From the NCBI GenBank assembly GCA_024742765.1, contig JANSXT010000017.1, positions 1 to 64,000 of the forward strand: DNA of 64,000 nucleotides. Direction: 5' to 3'. The notes under the pieces were generated by a model, which did no database searches, was not told the origin of the DNA, and was given only the letters and a program-made list of their open reading frames with translations. Below are positions 62,605-64,000 of this stretch, piece by piece. The translations under genes were made by a program, and so were the position numbers. This stretch comes from Phyllobacteriaceae bacterium. GTDB lineage: Bacteria > Pseudomonadota > Alphaproteobacteria > Rhizobiales > Rhizobiaceae. The number at the start of each line of letters is the position of its first letter. Positions within the stretch are counted from its first letter, which is position 1.

Positions 62605-62869
62605 TGGGTCCTGACCCATTAATGTGATTGAAATGGCGGTCGAGATGGCAAGCAATACAAGGAAAAGCGCTAGGAACGGGGCCTATCCCCCGGTCGAGTG
62701 CTTTGACGCGGTAGGGTGCAGCCATATCGGCCGTCCTTCGGATCGGGCGGATTTGTACGGCCTGCCGTGTCGCAAGTCTTTGAAAGTCGGAAGACTTCCT
62801 GCGGCCTTGCTCCGTGCATCCGCACAAATTCGCCACGACCATTTCAACCAGATCAATGGGGCCTGACCC
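62605..62869. mobile_element. MITE-like element with inverted ends after leuA
   Basis: A ~265-bp non-coding stretch with ~37-bp inverted ends: left 62605-62641 (GGGTCCTGACCCATT, then GATTGAAATGG) and right 62833-62869 (CCATTTCAACC, ATCAATGGGGCCTGACCC), about 80 percent matching by eye. The left end additionally folds as TTAATGGGTC/GACCCATTAA, overlapping the leuA stop. No convincing protein is inside. The remainder of the 406-bp gap (62870-63010) has no gene and carries the promoter of the next one. Confidence 0.65.
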
Positions 62870-63010
62870 TAGGTTGTGGGTTAATGCAGAAAACCGCTCC
62901 TGCTTGCAGCCTTCTTGCTTTTGCTTTGTTGTGATCGGCGCGGGTTTTGGACTAGGGTTGAAGACGGACCGGGGGCGGCCCGTCGATAAACAGCCATTCA
63001 GCCAGGGATC

Positions 63011-63676
63011 ATGAACACGGCAAGCGGCACTTCAAGCGACAGCCAGGATGAACCGGCCGTCAGTCCGGAAGAGGTACGTGCCGCGCTTGAAGTGGTCGTC
63101 AACAGCGAAACGCTGGCCCGGGCCGACCGGGCCCGCTCGCTTCTGGCCTATCTGGTCAAGACCGAACAGAGCGGCGAGGCGGCGCGCCTCAAAGGTTTCA
63201 CCATCGCCCAGGACGTGTTCGGCAAGGATGATGATTTCGATCCCGCGATGGATGCGGTCGTGCGGGTCCAGGCCGGCCGGCTGCGCGAGCATCTGACCAG
63301 CTTTTATGCGGGCGAGGGCAAGGACGAGCCGGTCCGCATTACCGTGCCCAAGGGCACCTATGTGCCGTCCTATGTCCGGCACAAGAATGCGGCGGCCGCC
63401 GACAACGGCCCCGCGGCACGACCGAACGGGAGCGGCAGCCGCTCCGAAACGCCCAGGATCGTCGATTTCGGCGCGTCGGCGACCGCGTTCAAGCTCGACC
63501 GCTCGGTGGATGATGCGCCGCTGGCCGCGACGCGCCCCTTGTCCGATAAGCCGCCGACCGGTGGGCAGGACGCCCTTCTGAGCCCGTTCATCGTGCGCAA
63601 CGTCAAACGATTCTGGCTGGCGCTGGCCATCATCGTGCTGCTGCTGACGGTGATCCTGGTGCTCGTCTGGCGTTGA
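63011..63676 (+). CDS. Membrane-anchored protein with cyclase-type N-terminal winged-helix-like domain
   Basis: A 221-residue protein. Residues 15-122 match the N-terminal domain found in rhizobial adenylate cyclase/TolB-like regulators: RARSLLAYLVKTEQSGEAARLKGFTIAQDVFGKDDDFDPAMDAVVRVQAGRLREHL and VRITVPKGTYVPSYV. A disordered linker follows, and the protein ends with a single membrane helix (FWLALAIIVLLLTVILVLVW). The usual cyclase or TPR part is missing, so this is a short stand-alone version, probably regulatory. Its function is unknown. Confidence 0.75.
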   Translation: MNTASGTSSDSQDEPAVSPEEVRAALEVVVNSETLARADRARSLLAYLVKTEQSGEAARLKGFTIAQDVFGKDDDFDPAMDAVVRVQAGRLREHLTSFYAGEGKDEPVRITVPKGTYVPSYVRHKNAAAADNGPAARPNGSGSRSETPRIVDFGASATAFKLDRSVDDAPLAATRPLSDKPPTGGQDALLSPFIVRNVKRFWLALAIIVLLLTVILVLVWR

Positions 63677-63754
63677 CGCGCCGATCAGCGCCGGGTTGCG
63701 GTGCAAATGCGGCCTGGGCTCTCGCATTGCGCCGGCAAACTTGTTAGGTTCGCG

Positions 63755-63762
63755 TTAACCAT
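63755..63762 (+). promoter_or_regulatory. CtrA half-site before the last gene
   Basis: TTAACCAT, identical to the half-site in the ctrA promoter region, lies 22 bp before the ATG at 63784. That is close to where a promoter -10 would be, so CtrA could activate or repress the gene there. Confidence 0.4.
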
Positions 63763-63783
63763 TTGTTGACGGGCAGAGCCGCC

Positions 63784-64000
63784 ATGAGCGCCGACGAGCA
63801 CAAAGACAATCCCAACACGCGCCTTGTGGACGCGGTGCGGCAGGTCAAGATCGCCGCCGCCGAGCGCAATGATGTCGTGGTCGACATGAAGGAGGCCGAT
63901 CGCGCGCGCCTCGAAATCCTCGCCCAGGAGTTGAGGCCGGTGTTCGACGACGTGCCGGCGGACGATGAGCGCTTCGATTTCGCCATCTCGTCGGGGCTTC
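63784..64000 (+). CDS. Conserved rhizobial protein, function unknown (3' part missing)
   Basis: The first 72 codons of a soluble protein (NTRLVDAVRQVKIAAAERNDVVVDM, then EADRARLEILAQELRPVFDDVPADDERFDFAISSGL). The sequence matches a short, highly conserved Hyphomicrobiales protein group of unknown role. A CtrA-type TTAACCAT half-site lies just upstream. The gene is cut by the window end. Confidence 0.75.
   Translation, partial: MSADEHKDNPNTRLVDAVRQVKIAAAERNDVVVDMKEADRARLEILAQELRPVFDDVPADDERFDFAISSGL

Overview
The window is about 64 kb of GC-rich chromosomal DNA from an alphaproteobacterium, most likely of the order Hyphomicrobiales (Rhizobiales). The evidence is the sciP - fliJ - ctrA - receiver - chpT - eipA cell-cycle block, TTAACCAT and GAnTC sites in front of cell-cycle genes, a fused trpE(G) behind a 14-codon leader with three Trp codons, a 6S RNA next to the 5-formyl-THF cyclo-ligase gene, and many short conserved proteins typical of rhizobia and brucellae. 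No rRNA, tRNA, prophage, CRISPR array or large insertion sequence was recognised. The species cannot be named from the sequence alone.

Layout. 1-1551: ybgC-tolQ-tolR envelope operon (minus strand, tolR cut by the window edge). 1607-6687: a secreted GH5 glycosidase followed by a patchwork of three cargo modules (a frameshifted methyltransferase, a second methyltransferase, and an HxlR regulator/GST pair), separated by two 175-bp chimeric repeats built from the 3' ends of ruvB and the GH5 gene. 6688-10301: a ruvC-ruvA-ruvB operon with one AbrB/PIN toxin-antitoxin pair wedged in front of ruvA and another in front of ruvB. 10422-19587: a TauE-type transporter, an FAD dehydrogenase, a CPT-like kinase, a PlsB-like acyltransferase, a PIG-L deacetylase, yebC and several secreted or membrane proteins. 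19625-23065: ymdB, 5-formyl-THF cyclo-ligase, 6S RNA, an inserted MDR oxidoreductase, zapA and DUF4164. 23347-30569: central carbon genes tkt, gap, ridA-like, pgk and class I aldolase. 30660-36190: SGNH hydrolase, prpE, SDR, VOC, DJ-1 and WYL regulator. 36205-42244: mnmA and the CtrA cell-cycle block. 42355-46712: coiled-coil membrane protein, SpoU methylase, PEP-mutase-like enzyme, HugZ-like protein and thymidine kinase. 46799-55999: an uncharacterised operon (coiled-coil protein, two unknown proteins, AAA+ ATPase, DUF2333 membrane protein, methyltransferase), interrupted at two gene boundaries by accessory DNA. 56136-64000: fhs, an attenuated trpE(G), a small cytochrome c, leuA behind a Leu-rich leader, a MITE-like element and two further genes, the last cut by the window edge.

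How it fits together. Most genes are housekeeping. The unusual feature is how accessory DNA has entered: it sits exactly at gene boundaries of conserved operons or between convergent genes and rarely breaks a core gene. In ruvCAB the downstream core gene is translationally coupled to the toxin gene (ATGA overlaps). In the GH5-ruvB gap the flanking gene tails were duplicated with each cargo. In the AAA+ operon a nuclease-like DUF559 gene bracketed by two 160-bp inverted-repeat elements fills one junction, and an unknown gene plus hicAB fills another.

All functional calls rest on motif and family recognition by eye. No database search or structure prediction was run. Start codons were chosen from Shine-Dalgarno spacing, overlaps and remembered family N-termini.
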